From an uncultured Streptomyces sp. (GTDB taxonomy: Bacteria > Actinomycetota > Actinomycetes > Streptomycetales > Streptomycetaceae), in assembly GCF_947488945.1 (NCBI RefSeq), contig NZ_CANLBS010000028.1, positions 1 to 64,000 on the forward strand: DNA of 64,000 nucleotides, in the 5' to 3' direction. Under the pieces are notes generated by a model that was given only the letters and a program-made list of their open reading frames with translations, was not told the origin of the DNA and did not search any database. The first letter of the stretch is position 1. Each line of letters opens with the position of its first letter. Both the position numbers and the translations under genes were made by a program. Below are positions 15,280 to 24,264 of this stretch, piece by piece.

Positions 15280-15999
15280 GTGGTAACGCAGATCCTCACC
15301 TCCTCGCTCAAGACGTTGGAGGTCCTCGCCGCCCTCGCCGACGAGCCCCGCGGCGTGGGCGCCTCCGAGCTGGCGCGCCGTATCGGCGGGAACCGGGGCT
15401 ATGTGCACCGGCAGTTGGTGACGCTGTGCGCCGGCGGCTGGATCGAGCAGGCCGAGGACGGGACCTACCGGCTCAGCCTCCGGGTCTCCCGGCTCTCAGA
15501 CGCGGCGTTCACGCAGGCGGGGCTCGGCCACCGGGCCACCGCCGCGCTGGAGGAACTCGCGGCCGAGGTGGACGAGACGGTCTCGCTGGCCGTGCTCGAC
15601 GGCGACTCGGCGCGCATCGTGCAGCGGGTGGAGGTCGACCGGCTGCTGCGGGTCGACGCCCGGATCGAGGCGCGGATGCCGATCTCCGACACCGCCTCCG
15701 GCCGGGTGCTCACCGCATGGGCGCTGCCGCACGACCTCGACGCGCTCCGGGACGCCGGCGTACCCACCGCGACGGACGAGGAGTTGGAGCACATCCGGCG
15801 CGACGGGTACGCCCTCTCGCTGCCCAACCGGCTGGAGCCGACGGTGGCCGTGGCCGCGCCGGTCTTCGACGCACGGCGGCGGGCGCTGGCGGCCCTGTCC
15901 GTGGTGGGCCCCATGGTCCGGTTCGACGCGGAGGCCGCCGCGGCGTCCACCCTGGCCTGCGCGGCCAGGGTCACCGCCATCGTCTCCGGGCGCAGATGA
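15280..15999 (+). CDS. IclR-family transcriptional regulator
   Basis: The 239-aa protein has an N-terminal winged helix (residues 1-65, including GASELARRIGGNRGYVHRQL) and a C-terminal IclR ligand domain with VDETVSLAVLDGDSARIVQRVE and SDTASGRVLTAWAL. IclR proteins sense small metabolites and often control nearby catabolic or uptake genes. The GTG at 15280 is favoured by GGAG five to nine bases upstream. It precedes, in the same direction, the peptide-utilisation operon at 16637-26563, which is its likely target, though no matching palindrome was seen before that operon. Confidence 0.9.
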   Translation: MVTQILTSSLKTLEVLAALADEPRGVGASELARRIGGNRGYVHRQLVTLCAGGWIEQAEDGTYRLSLRVSRLSDAAFTQAGLGHRATAALEELAAEVDETVSLAVLDGDSARIVQRVEVDRLLRVDARIEARMPISDTASGRVLTAWALPHDLDALRDAGVPTATDEELEHIRRDGYALSLPNRLEPTVAVAAPVFDARRRALAALSVVGPMVRFDAEAAAASTLACAARVTAIVSGRR

Positions 16000-16636
16000 C
16001 CGCCCACGGCCCGGCCCGGACGCACCCCGGCCCCGGGGCGGGTCGGCCGCCCGGGCCTCGGGGGAGTAGCAGGAGCAACACCCGCACCTCTCGCACCCGC
16101 GGATAAAGGAGCACTCGCACCAACAGGCACTATCCGCACCAACGGCACCACTCACACCAGACGCACCACCCGCATCACCCGCATTACCAAGCACCACCCG
16201 CACCATCAGGTATCACCGCCACACCCGCCCACCGGCGCCACCGGCCCCGACCGGGGTGCGCGTCGTGAAGCGTCGCCCCTCACCACCGGCGGCGGCGCGT
16301 ACGGGCAACACCATCGGGCCCCGCCATCGGCCCCCGGACCCGGTCTCCCCGGGCCCTGCCGGGACCCGGCAGGGCCCGCCCCCCCCACCGGACGGGCCGC
16401 GCCGCACCCCGTGCCCGACCGGGAGCGCATCCCGGCCCGGCCCGTGTGCCCGCGACCGGATGACGCCGGGCCGACCGCCCCCGCCGGACCTCCGGCCGAA
16501 CAACCCCGAACCATCGCAAAGCCACTCCCAGAGCCACCCACAGACCCCCCGGCGGCCGCCCCCGCAGGCCGCCCGCGCCGACCGCTCTCCCGCGGCCGGC
16601 GCCGCACAGCACCACTCGTGAGAAAGGAACCTCCCC
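16000..16636 (+). other. Leader between iclR gene and operon: C-rich, G-poor tract and hairpin
   Basis: About 640 bp without a gene. From about 16070 to 16250 the + strand is rich in C and A and nearly free of G, with CGCACC-like words recurring irregularly. C-over-G bias of this kind is a hallmark of Rho-utilisation sites. It is followed by a strong hairpin at 16350-16378. This probably ends the iclR transcript, or conditions read-through into the operon. Confidence 0.5.
16350..16378 (+). terminator. Strong hairpin between the iclR gene and the operon
   Basis: Arms 16350-16363 and 16365-16378 are perfect 14-base reverse complements with one central A, so a real hairpin would have about 12 bp and a 5-nt loop. 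Confidence 0.6.
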
Positions 16637-18400
16637 GTGGCATCTCAGCCCACCCGGGACGGGACCGGCAGCCGGCCGGCCGCCGAGATCATGACCCCCT
16701 CCGCCCTGTCCTCGTTGCAGGCCGGGCGCCTCTCCTCGGCCCGGTCCCTGGTCAACCGGATGCTCCGGGAAGGCTGGCGCGTCGAGCGCCGTTCGCTGAC
16801 CGTCGAGGCCGACGGCAGCGGAGAGGCGGTCTACCGCATCCACACCGCCGACCGGGTCATGGACTTCGTCGCGTTCGCCTTCCCGCCGTCGTCGCAGGAG
16901 CGCACTCTGCGCATTTTCGACCTGGGCTGGGACATGATGGGCGCGCTGATGGACGGCCCGGCCACCGCGGAGGACGTCGAGCACACCCGCAACGAGATGC
17001 CGCGGCTCTACCACGGCCGGGCCACCGGGCACACCCTCACCTGGTGCCGCGCCAACCGCTCGCTGCGGGTCTTCGAGCACGTGGTGGAGGCGCTCGCCGG
17101 GGGGCAGCAGCCGGACACCGTGGCGCTCGCCCGCGTCGGCTACCTGATGCGCAACATCGGCCTCGACGGCAACGGCACCTTCGGCACCCGCACCTTCCTC
17201 GCGTACGGCGAGGACCACCCGCTCGCGGTGCCGTACCACGCCCAGTTGCTGTCCGCGTACATGATGCGCGAGCTGAGCGCGGACCTGGTCGAGGCGATGG
17301 CCGCCCGCCGCTCCGGGCAGGCCGTGGCGCTCGACCCCGAGGTGCGCCGCTTCCTGGGCGTCGGCAACAGCTCGGCGCTCGGCCTGGTGCTCTGGGTCGG
17401 CAACCACCCCGTGCTGGTGGACCGCTGGATCTCGCTCCGCGAGCAGGCACTCGCCCACGGCCGCGCGCTGCCGGCCGCCCCCGGCTCCGCCGTCGCGGAC
17501 ACGCTGGTCTCCCTGCTGGAGCGGGCCGCGGTCTACCAGGGCGAGGACGTCAACGAGTACACCTGCTTCACCCCGGCCGACCGGATCGTCGCCGACCTGC
17601 GGCTGGTGCTCGACGCGGTCGCGGCCCGCGCCGCCGCCGCGGCGGCCGGGGGCCGGGTGCCGACCGTCGGGGAACTCACCGACCGCGTCGAGGGCGTCTG
17701 TCCCGAGGCGGCCGAAGTCGTCAACTCCGTCCTCACCGAACTGGACCCGGCCGAGTCCGACCGGCTCGCCGCCGGCCTCACCATCAGCGAAACGTTCCGC
17801 CGGGACGGCTCGACGACCGCCGGGGCGCTGCGCGACCTGCTCGCCGACCGCTACGCCTGGGCGCTCGCCGTCGACCGCACCGCCCCCGGGGCGACCGCCC
17901 ACACCTGGTACAAGTCGCGCTCCGCCGAGGAGCCGCGCTGCGGCGCGACCGAGGAACTGCCCGAGGGCACCGTCGACCTCACCGTGGACATCCCCGGCAT
18001 GGTCCAGGAACTCGACGGCGTCCTCGCCGCCGAGGACCCGGCGCTCCCGGTCGGACGCCTGCTGGCCCGCCGCCCCGACCTGCGCTCCGCCGTCGAACGG
18101 CTCCAGACCCTCGCCCCGTACGACTACGCGCTGCCGCACGCCAACATCCGCGACGCCGCCTTCGTGCCGGCCCAGCTCATCCGGCTGGCCAACGCCGCGC
18201 TCTACGGCCTGGAACGCACCAAGGACTACCTCGGCCGCGACCTGCGCGGCGTCATCTTCCAGGGCGCCCCGACCGCGGCCGACCTCGACGCCGCCGACCG
18301 CGACCGCCCCTGGTTCTGGCCCTCCGTCCCGCGCCCGGCCGACACCGTCACCCTCGACGCCACCGCGCCCCGCCCCGCCCCGAACGGAGCCTCCCGATGA
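16637..18400 (+). CDS. Unrecognised 587-aa protein of a peptide-utilisation operon
   Basis: I do not recognise the family. The GTG start has AGAAAGGAAC upstream. The protein seems soluble and mostly helical, without signal peptide. Visible landmarks are DLGWDMMGALMDGP near residues 94-107, WCRANRSLRVFEHV near 136, MRNIGLDGNGTFGTRTFLAYGED near 172-194 and YGLERTKDYLGRDLRGVIFQG near the C-terminus. Its stop overlaps the next start (ATGA), and the chain of overlaps continues to the M19 enzyme, so the three products are made together. An enzyme acting on the same substrate as the M19 protein is plausible but not shown. Confidence 0.8.
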   Translation: MASQPTRDGTGSRPAAEIMTPSALSSLQAGRLSSARSLVNRMLREGWRVERRSLTVEADGSGEAVYRIHTADRVMDFVAFAFPPSSQERTLRIFDLGWDMMGALMDGPATAEDVEHTRNEMPRLYHGRATGHTLTWCRANRSLRVFEHVVEALAGGQQPDTVALARVGYLMRNIGLDGNGTFGTRTFLAYGEDHPLAVPYHAQLLSAYMMRELSADLVEAMAARRSGQAVALDPEVRRFLGVGNSSALGLVLWVGNHPVLVDRWISLREQALAHGRALPAAPGSAVADTLVSLLERAAVYQGEDVNEYTCFTPADRIVADLRLVLDAVAARAAAAAAGGRVPTVGELTDRVEGVCPEAAEVVNSVLTELDPAESDRLAAGLTISETFRRDGSTTAGALRDLLADRYAWALAVDRTAPGATAHTWYKSRSAEEPRCGATEELPEGTVDLTVDIPGMVQELDGVLAAEDPALPVGRLLARRPDLRSAVERLQTLAPYDYALPHANIRDAAFVPAQLIRLANAALYGLERTKDYLGRDLRGVIFQGAPTAADLDAADRDRPWFWPSVPRPADTVTLDATAPRPAPNGASR

Positions 18401-19251
18401 CCTCCGCCACCCTCACCACCGGCGCCGAGGGCGCCGCCGACCGCCTCGGCCGCACCCGGCAGAACGCCTCCGACCGCGAGACGCTCCACCTCTCCCTGCG
18501 TGAACTGCGCCTGATCACCGAGCGCCTCCTCCAGGCGCAGGGCCTCGCCCTCGGCGCGGTGCCCGCCGTGCGCGACCTGGTGCTGCACGCCCAGGCCGCC
18601 GGCCTGCCCGCGCTGCAGTTCCTCGCCGACCGGCTGACCGCCGCCGACCGGGCACACGCCGGCCGGGTCGAGATCGCCGCCGAGACCCCCGGCGCGCTCG
18701 TCGTGGACTGCCTCGGCCAGAGCGGCCTCGTCGTCGCCCCCGCCCTGCTCGACCTGCTCCAGGCCGAGCCCGGCGAGCGGGTCGTGCTCTGGGCCGGTCA
18801 CCTCGAACGGGCCCAGCTGGTCGCCGTCCTGGAGCACCAGGGCACCGACCGGGGCGTCGTCCTCACCGTCACCCCAACCGCCGCCCCCGCCGCCGGGCTG
18901 CCCGAGGTCCCCGGGGAACTGGCGGGCGACGGCGTCCTGCTGGTGATGGAGCGCCGGGCGCCCGAACTGCCCGACGACCCCGAACTACGCCGTCTGCTGC
19001 CGCTGGTGGGCTCGCTGCCCGCCGCCCGCGCGGTGCGCACCGGCATCGAGACGCCCACCGCGTTGTGGTGGTCCCTCTTCGAGGACTCGGCCGGCGCCCT
19101 GTCCCCGGAGTCGGTCACCTCCCTCAAGCACGCGGGCGCCACCGCCGTCGACGACAACGGCGTGATCGAACCCGACCTCACCGACGACGTGGACTTCGTC
19201 GGCGACACCTCCGGGGCCACGGCCACCACCGACGAAAAGGAGCAGCGATGA
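18397..19251 (+). CDS. DUF3726-like protein
   Basis: The 284-aa soluble protein begins, after a short variable leader, with LHLSLRELRLITERLLQAQG followed by a helix. This resembles the start of DUF3726 proteins as I remember them, but I cannot confirm it. No catalytic motif is evident; the C-terminus is acidic (EPDLTDDVDFVGD). It overlaps the genes on both sides by ATGA, so it is made in step with the unrecognised 587-aa protein and the M19 enzyme. A complex of the three is possible. Confidence 0.7.
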   Translation: MTSATLTTGAEGAADRLGRTRQNASDRETLHLSLRELRLITERLLQAQGLALGAVPAVRDLVLHAQAAGLPALQFLADRLTAADRAHAGRVEIAAETPGALVVDCLGQSGLVVAPALLDLLQAEPGERVVLWAGHLERAQLVAVLEHQGTDRGVVLTVTPTAAPAAGLPEVPGELAGDGVLLVMERRAPELPDDPELRRLLPLVGSLPAARAVRTGIETPTALWWSLFEDSAGALSPESVTSLKHAGATAVDDNGVIEPDLTDDVDFVGDTSGATATTDEKEQR

Positions 19252-20249
19252 ACATCGACGGACTCGAGTGCGGCATCTTCAACCGGACGGTCTTCGAGGA
19301 GCTGCGCGCCGGCCGCGTGGACTGCGTGACCAACACCATCGCGTTCTGGGAGAACGCCGCGGAGACCATGCAGGCGCTCGCCGACTGGTACGAGCTGGAG
19401 CGCGACAACTCCGACCTGATCCGCATCGCCTACTCGACGGCCGACATCGAGGCGGCCGCCGCCGAGGGCCGCACCGCGGTCCTCATGGGCACCCAGAACG
19501 CGTCCCCGATCGAGGACCGGCTCGACCACATCGAGCTGTTCGCCCGCATGGGCCTGCGCGTCATGCAGCTCACGTACAACATCCAGAACACGCTGGGCGC
19601 CAGCTGCTACGAGACGACCGACGCGGGCCTCACCCGCTTCGGCCGCAACGCCGTCGCCGAGATGAACCGCTGCGGTGTCGTGGTCGACTGCTCCCACGTC
19701 GGCGACCGCACCTCGTACGACGCGATCCACGCCTCCGCCGTGCCGGTCGCGATCAACCACGCCAACCCGCGCGAGTTCTTCGACCACGCCCGCAACAAGC
19801 GCCCCGAGGTCATCGACGCCCTCGCGGAGCGCGAGGGGGTGCTCGGCCTGACGATGTACCCGAACATCGCGGGCGACTGGTGCGCGTCGGTGGAGAGCTG
19901 GAGCCAGCTCGTCGCCCGCACGGTCGAGCGCATCGGCATCGACCACGTCGGCGTCGGCTCCGACCTCGGCCGCTTCCTCACCGAGGAGCACATGGTCGAG
20001 ATGCGCAAGGGCCACTGGACCCGCGGCCCCGAGTACGGGGCCGGCAAGCCCGGCCAGTCGCCCGTGGTGCCCGACCCCGAGTGGTTCGAGACCGCCGCGC
20101 AGTTCGGCAACATCCCCGACGGACTGGCCAAGGTCGGCTTCTCCGCGGAGGAGATCGCCAAGCTCTGCGGCGGCAACTGGCTGCGCCTGTACCGGCAGAC
20201 CATCGACGTCGACCTGCGGGCCGGCGTCCCCGTCGCGGCCGGCGCCTGA
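19248..20249 (+). CDS. M19 membrane-dipeptidase family protein, variant metal site
   Basis: The 333-aa protein has the renal-dipeptidase (M19) TIM barrel: VDCSHVGDRTS with one zinc-ligand His, PVAINHANP with another, and HVGVGSDLGRF with the catalytic-site Asp. Two canonical elements differ. The N-terminal HxD pair is replaced by IDGLECG, and the bridging Glu position reads LMGTQNAS. I recall a group of bacterial M19 relatives, found with peptide transporters, that shares these changes, so this is a subfamily trait rather than decay. The true substrate may be an unusual dipeptide or N-acyl compound. It is coupled to the upstream gene and is followed by a strong hairpin before the transporter genes. 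Confidence 0.88.
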   Translation: MNIDGLECGIFNRTVFEELRAGRVDCVTNTIAFWENAAETMQALADWYELERDNSDLIRIAYSTADIEAAAAEGRTAVLMGTQNASPIEDRLDHIELFARMGLRVMQLTYNIQNTLGASCYETTDAGLTRFGRNAVAEMNRCGVVVDCSHVGDRTSYDAIHASAVPVAINHANPREFFDHARNKRPEVIDALAEREGVLGLTMYPNIAGDWCASVESWSQLVARTVERIGIDHVGVGSDLGRFLTEEHMVEMRKGHWTRGPEYGAGKPGQSPVVPDPEWFETAAQFGNIPDGLAKVGFSAEEIAKLCGGNWLRLYRQTIDVDLRAGVPVAAGA

Positions 20250-20285
20250 CCGCCCACCGGCGCCTGACCGTTCTCCGGTCCTGAC

Positions 20286-20335
20286 CCGTCCCCGGTCCGG
20301 CGGCCGGCGCGAAACCGCCGCCGGACCGGGGACGG
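20286..20335 (+). terminator. Perfect 19-bp hairpin inside the operon
   Basis: Arms 20286-20304 and 20317-20335 are exact reverse complements with a 12-nt loop. It lies between the M19 enzyme gene and the binding-protein gene, so it may partly end transcription or stabilise the upstream mRNA and set the ratio of enzyme to transporter. Confidence 0.75.
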
Positions 20336-20604
20336 TGGGCCGGCCCGCCGGGGGAGCGACGACGCTCGCGCCCCACCGGCCGCCCGGACCGGACACCGCG
20401 CAGCACGCCCCGGCCGCACCTCCACCCCGAACCCCCGCGGGGTGGAGGTGCGGCCCCGGCGACGGTCCGCCGCCAGCCCGCACGGCGGCGGACCGCGTAC
20501 CCAGCACCGAACCCCGCGCCTCGGAACGGCCCGCACCCCCGCCGACGCGTCCCACGGGAGACCCCCCGCCTCCTCCTTGCCCGTCTCTCCGAGCGGAGAC
20601 CCAC

Positions 20605-22251
20605 GTGTCCCACCACCCCAGCAGCCCACCGGCGGGCGGCCCGCCGCCCCGGCGGCGGCGCCGCACCCTCGCCGCCCTCGCCCTGACAGGGGCCCTGACG
20701 GCCTCGCTGACGTCCTGCGCGACGGCCGGCGTGTCCGCCGAAGCGGCCCGCGACACCCTCGTCGTCGACACGGCGTTCAACGCCAAGTCCATCGACCCGG
20801 CACGCGTCTACCAGCCCACCGACTACCTGGTCGACCACGCCCTGTACGAGACGCTGACCGCCTACGAGGGCGACGACCTGCGCACCCCCGCGCCCGGTCT
20901 AGCCGAGTCGTGGACCAACTCCGCCGACGGACGCGCCTGGACGTTCACCCTCCGCGACGACGCCCGCTTCTCCGACGGCACGCCCGTCGAGGCGAGCGAC
21001 GTGGTGTTCTCCTTCGACCGGCTCCGTCACGTCGACGCGAGCCCCGCCTATCTGATGGCCGGCGTCACCGTGCAGGCCACCGGTCCCCGGACCGTCGTCC
21101 TCACCACCGGGACCCCGCGCGCCGACGTCCCCGCGATGCTCGTCACCCCGCAGTTCGGCGTCCTCAACGCCGACGCGGTCCGCGAGCACGGCGGCACCGA
21201 CGCGAAGAACGCGTCCACCGCGGACAAGGCGGAGACCTGGCTCAACTCCGCGTCGGCGGGCTCCGGCCCGTACCGGCTGAAGAGCTACAGCAGCTCGTCG
21301 CAGATCGTGCTGGAGGCCAACCCCGAGTACCACGGCGACGCCCCCGCGTACCGCCGGGTGATCATCCGGAACGTGCCCTCGGCGCAGCAGCAGCTCCTCG
21401 GCGTGCAGTCCGGCGACTCGCAGATAGCCCTCGACATCTCCGCCCTGCAGAGCAAGGGCCTGCACGGCGACGGCCTGACCGTCGACGACAGCCGGGCCGC
21501 CGAGGTGCTCTACCTCGCCGTCAGCCGTGCCAAGGGGCTGCCCACCGCCTCCGACGACGTGCAGAAGGCCATCCGGACCGGCATCGACTACGAGGGCCTC
21601 CTCGAAATCGCCGGCCCCGGCTCCACCCAGGCCACCGGCATCCTGCCGACCGTCTTCACCGGCGGCCTCGGCAAGGAGGACGCCGCCGCCTACGACCCCG
21701 AGGCCGCCCGCGCCCTCGTCGCCAAGGCCAAGACGGAACAGGGCCTGAAGAAGATCGAGCTGACCCTCGACTACGCGAGCGACTACCACCGGCTGGCCGG
21801 CCTCGACTACGGCGTCCTCTCGCAGCGCATCCAGAGCGACCTGGCGAAGATCGGCATCACCGTCACCCTGCGGCCCTCGCCGACCTCCACCTCGCTCCAG
21901 CGGTACGTGGACGGCAAGACGCAGCTCGCCCTGTGGTCCTACCCGCCGGACTACCTCGACCCGCAGAACGTCCTCGGCTTCGCCCCCGGCGACTTCCTCT
22001 CCAAGCGGGTCCACTGGCCCGCCGACGACGCCCCCGCACTGGCCGCCCTCACCAGGAAGGCGTACGGCTCGGTGACCGAGGCCGACCGGCTCACCGCCTA
22101 CCGGGCGTGGAACCGGGCGATGAACGACGGCCCCTTCGTCCCGCTGCTGGAGCCCAACTTCGTCACCGTGGCCTCCTCGAAGGTCACCGGACTGGTCCGC
22201 AACCCGCTCTACTACCTCGACCTGGCCGCACTCGGCCGTTCGGACGGGTGA
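20605..22251 (+). CDS. ABC transporter substrate-binding lipoprotein (peptide/opine, SBP family 5)
   Basis: The 548-aa protein delivers peptides or related solutes to the permease at the membrane outer face. It starts at a GTG preceded by CGGAGAC. The signal is RRRRRTLAALALTGALTASL followed by the lipobox LTSC, and the double-Arg run allows Tat export. The mature part has family-5 features: LVVDTAFNAKSIDPA, then LYETLTAYEGDDLRTPAPGLAESW and FTLRDDARFSDGTPVEASDVVFS. The 355 bp before it hold a strong hairpin and may hold a promoter. Four co-directional transporter genes follow with 4-bp gaps or overlaps. Confidence 0.93.
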   Translation: MSHHPSSPPAGGPPPRRRRRTLAALALTGALTASLTSCATAGVSAEAARDTLVVDTAFNAKSIDPARVYQPTDYLVDHALYETLTAYEGDDLRTPAPGLAESWTNSADGRAWTFTLRDDARFSDGTPVEASDVVFSFDRLRHVDASPAYLMAGVTVQATGPRTVVLTTGTPRADVPAMLVTPQFGVLNADAVREHGGTDAKNASTADKAETWLNSASAGSGPYRLKSYSSSSQIVLEANPEYHGDAPAYRRVIIRNVPSAQQQLLGVQSGDSQIALDISALQSKGLHGDGLTVDDSRAAEVLYLAVSRAKGLPTASDDVQKAIRTGIDYEGLLEIAGPGSTQATGILPTVFTGGLGKEDAAAYDPEAARALVAKAKTEQGLKKIELTLDYASDYHRLAGLDYGVLSQRIQSDLAKIGITVTLRPSPTSTSLQRYVDGKTQLALWSYPPDYLDPQNVLGFAPGDFLSKRVHWPADDAPALAALTRKAYGSVTEADRLTAYRAWNRAMNDGPFVPLLEPNFVTVASSKVTGLVRNPLYYLDLAALGRSDG

Positions 22252-22255
22252 CCCC

Positions 22256-23374
22256 ATGACAGACACCGCCCACGGCCCGGCCCTCGCGGACCGCGCCCCC
22301 GCCCCGACGGGCCCCCGGCCCGCCGCGGACGCGCCGCGCGCCCGCCGCCGGATGCCCCCGATGCTGGCCTACACGCTCCGGCGGATCGCCTCCTCCGTGC
22401 TGATCGTCTTCGGCGTCACCCTGGTGACGTTCCTGCTCAGCTCGGTCGTCCCGGCCGACCCGGCCACCGCCAACCTCGGCCAGCGCGCCCTCGACGACCC
22501 CGAGATCGTCGCCCGCTACCGTGCCGAACAGGGCCTCGACCAGTCGCTGCCGAGGCAGTACCTGACCTACCTCGGCAACCTCCTCACCGGCGACCTCGGC
22601 ACCTCCCAGCAGACCCAGCGCCCGGTCCTCGACGACCTCGGCGAGAAGCTGCCCGCCACCCTCGAACTGGTCGTCGCCGCCACCGCGCTGGCGCTCGTGG
22701 CCGGCGTCCTGTTCGGCGTGCTCGCCGCGAAGGGGCGCGGTGGCCGGCTCGACCGGATCGCCCGGATGCTCTCGCTCACCGGCGTCTCGCTGCCGACCTT
22801 CTGGATCGGCATGGTCGCCGCCGTGCTGTTCGTCAAGAACCTCGGAATCCTGCCCGGTTCCGGACGGCTCGCCCCCGCCCTCGACCCGCCCGGCCAGGTC
22901 ACCGGCTTCTACACGGTCGACTCGCTGCTCGACGGCGACCTCGGCGCGTTCGCCTCGGCCGTCGCCCACCTGGTGCTGCCCGCCTCGGTCCTCGCCCTGT
23001 CGGTCGTCGGCATGGTGCTGCGCTTCACCCGCAGCGCCGTCATCGAGGCGCTCTCCTCCGACTTCGTGAAGGCCGGCCGTGCCAAGGGGCTGCGCGAACG
23101 CGGCGTCCTGTGGGGCTACGCCGTCCGCTCCTCGTCCGGCCAGCTCATCACCGCCACCACCCTCTCCTTCGGCCTGCTGCTCGCGGCGACCGTCTACATC
23201 GAGCAGCAGTTCTCCTGGAACGGCATCGGCCAGTACGCCTTCCGCAGCTCGACCAACCTCGACCTGCCCGCCGTGATGGGCGTCTCCATCCTCATCGCGC
23301 TGGTCTTCGTCGTGGTCAACCTGCTCGCCGACCTGCTGTACGCCGCCTTCGACCCGAGGATCCGCCTCTCATGA
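22256..23374 (+). CDS. Peptide ABC transporter permease, DppB-like
   Basis: The 372-aa inner-membrane permease has the DppB/OppB layout: TM1 near residues 42-62, a long extracytoplasmic loop (VVPADPATANLGQRALDDPEIVARYRAE), then five helices, with the ATPase-coupling EAA loop at about 262-281 (DFVKAGRAKGLRERGVLWGYAVR). An Ala/Pro-rich cytoplasmic leader of about 40 residues precedes TM1. It starts 4 bp after the binding-protein stop and its stop overlaps the DppC-like start. Confidence 0.93.
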   Translation: MTDTAHGPALADRAPAPTGPRPAADAPRARRRMPPMLAYTLRRIASSVLIVFGVTLVTFLLSSVVPADPATANLGQRALDDPEIVARYRAEQGLDQSLPRQYLTYLGNLLTGDLGTSQQTQRPVLDDLGEKLPATLELVVAATALALVAGVLFGVLAAKGRGGRLDRIARMLSLTGVSLPTFWIGMVAAVLFVKNLGILPGSGRLAPALDPPGQVTGFYTVDSLLDGDLGAFASAVAHLVLPASVLALSVVGMVLRFTRSAVIEALSSDFVKAGRAKGLRERGVLWGYAVRSSSGQLITATTLSFGLLLAATVYIEQQFSWNGIGQYAFRSSTNLDLPAVMGVSILIALVFVVVNLLADLLYAAFDPRIRLS

Positions 23375-24264
23375 CCGCCACCCTCACCCCGGCCGCCGCG
23401 CCGGGCCGCAGCAAGCGCCGCCCGGTGGCCGGCGCGGTGCGCCGGGCGCGCGGCAACCCCGCCCAGGCCGTGGCCGTCGGCGTGCTCCTGCTCTGGCTGA
23501 TCGTCATCCTGCTCGCCCCGCTGCTCGCGCCCCACGACCCGCTCGACCAGAGCGCCGTACCGCTCGAAGGCGCCTCCTCCGCGCACTGGCTGGGCACCGA
23601 CCCGGCCGGCCGCGACGTGCTCTCCCGCGTGCTGTACGGGGCCCGGCTGTCCGTCCCCGTCGGCCTGCTTCTCGTCACCGCCGCCGCCGTCATCGGCACC
23701 CTCGTCGGTCTCGTCGCCGGCTTCTTCGGCGGCTGGGTGGACGAGGCCCTGATGCGCGTCACCGACGTCGTCTTCGCCTTCCCGGTGATCATCCTCGCCA
23801 TGGCGGTCGCCGCCTCGCTCGGCCCGTCGCTGCCCAACGCCGTGCTCGCCGGCGCCCTCGTCTGGTGGCCCGGCTACGCCCGTACCGTCCGCTCGACCGT
23901 GCTGTCGCTGCGCGAGGCCGACTTCGTGCACGCCAACCGGCTCGCGGGCGTCGGATCGGTCCGCTCCATCCTGGTGGACCTGCTGCCCGGCGTCGCCGGC
24001 TCGCTGCTGGTCCTCGCCATGCTCGACGTCGGCGGCGCGATCCTGCTGCTGTCCGGCCTGTCCTTCCTCGGCCTCGGCGCCCGGCCCCCGGCCGCCGAAT
24101 GGGGATCGATGATCTCCGAGGCCTCGCAGTACTTCAACCAGTGGTGGCTCGCGGTCGTCCCCGGCCTCGCCATCGTCACGGTCGTGGTCGCCTTCAACGT
24201 GCTCGGCGACGCCCTGCGCGACCGGCTCGACCCCAAGCTCTCGACGGCTGGAGAACGGTCATGA
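23371..24264 (+). CDS. Peptide ABC transporter permease, DppC-like
   Basis: The 297-aa second permease shows the DppC pattern: TM1 (AVAVGVLLLWLIVILLAPLLA), then the conserved HWLGTDPAGRDVLSRVLYGAR stretch, four more helices and the EAA loop (EADFVHANRLAGVGSVRSI). ATGA overlaps join it to the DppB-like and first ATPase genes, so stoichiometric synthesis is expected. Confidence 0.93.
   Translation: MTATLTPAAAPGRSKRRPVAGAVRRARGNPAQAVAVGVLLLWLIVILLAPLLAPHDPLDQSAVPLEGASSAHWLGTDPAGRDVLSRVLYGARLSVPVGLLLVTAAAVIGTLVGLVAGFFGGWVDEALMRVTDVVFAFPVIILAMAVAASLGPSLPNAVLAGALVWWPGYARTVRSTVLSLREADFVHANRLAGVGSVRSILVDLLPGVAGSLLVLAMLDVGGAILLLSGLSFLGLGARPPAAEWGSMISEASQYFNQWWLAVVPGLAIVTVVVAFNVLGDALRDRLDPKLSTAGERS

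Noticed and set aside
16070..16250. Possible CRISPR or regular repeat array
   Set aside because: CGCACC-like words recur at irregular spacing, with no constant repeat or spacer length. It is base-composition bias.
19248..20249. M19 gene as a decayed pseudogene because metal ligands are missing
   Set aside because: The frame is intact, coupled on its 5' side and otherwise well conserved, and I recall relatives with the same substitutions, so a functional subfamily is more likely.
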